Source of the DNA: Xenopus tropicalis
Lineage: Eukaryota; Chordata; Amphibia; Anura; Pipidae
DNA length: 64,000 nt
Direction: 5' to 3'
Assembly (NCBI RefSeq): GCF_000004195.4
Contig: NC_030684.2
Location: forward strand, 71,221,392-71,285,391
Both the position numbers and the translations under genes were made by a program. Below are positions 63,979-64,000 of this stretch, in pieces. A model generated the notes under the pieces. It ran no database searches. It saw only the letters and a list, made by a program, of their open reading frames with translations, and was not told the origin of the DNA. Every line of letters starts with the position of its first letter. Position 1 is the first letter of the stretch.

Positions 63979-64000
63979 TAATCATGCATGGGGAAAAAAA

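Noticed and set aside
63559..63981. Gly/Trp-rich and Pro/His-rich frames
   Set aside because: Translation of the G-rich array on the two strands.

Overview
The window is vertebrate genomic DNA: genes are split into short exons with GT/AG introns and embedded in dense transposon debris. The repeat families (four copies of a TTAA-flanked MITE matching the published Xenopus T2/Kolobok description, Penelope-like and DIRS retroelements, many hAT and Harbinger-like MITEs) and the proteins point to a clawed frog (Xenopus). The species is not resolved from sequence alone.

Three host genes are supported. (1) A tandem-repeat galectin, closest to galectin-4, on the + strand: 11 coding exons from 5482 to 23861, 334 aa, two carbohydrate-recognition domains joined by a linker made of four small cassette exons. 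(2) clasrp (CLK4-associating SR-rich protein) on the - strand: 20 coding exons from 53653 down to 28257, 636 aa. It lies tail-to-tail with the galectin. (3) bloc1s3 on the + strand: a single coding exon at 61544-62110, 188 aa. It lies head-to-head with clasrp across a GC-rich region at about 57.8-58.6 kb that looks like a divergent promoter. clasrp and bloc1s3 are also close neighbours on human 19q13.3.

Layout. 1-5.4 kb: no gene seen; one MITE and an old CR1-like LINE remnant. 5.5-23.9 kb: galectin, whose introns hold two decayed Penelope-like elements, two hAT elements with exact 8-bp target duplications, and a three-deep transposon nest. 24-28 kb: intergenic MITEs. 28-54 kb: clasrp, with a 5.3-kb DIRS tyrosine-recombinase retrotransposon (35078-40397) inserted in sense orientation in the intron between coding exons 13 and 14. 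54-58 kb: probable first intron of clasrp. 57.9-59.2 kb: divergent promoter region with three related copies of a first-exon-like unit, one of them inverted and continuing into a 32-bp minisatellite of about 15 units. 59.7-60.2 kb: a 440-bp near-perfect palindrome. 62.2-64 kb: repeats and a G-rich tandem array running to the window edge.

The three host genes do not form one pathway: a sugar-binding lectin, a nuclear splicing-associated SR protein, and a subunit of the BLOC-1 lysosome-related-organelle complex. The main novelty candidates are the galectin C-terminal domain that lacks the canonical sugar-contacting Asn, the multiplied divergent promoter and its splice-donor minisatellite, the palindrome with a hammerhead-like core, and the largely open DIRS copy with a deleted RNase H.
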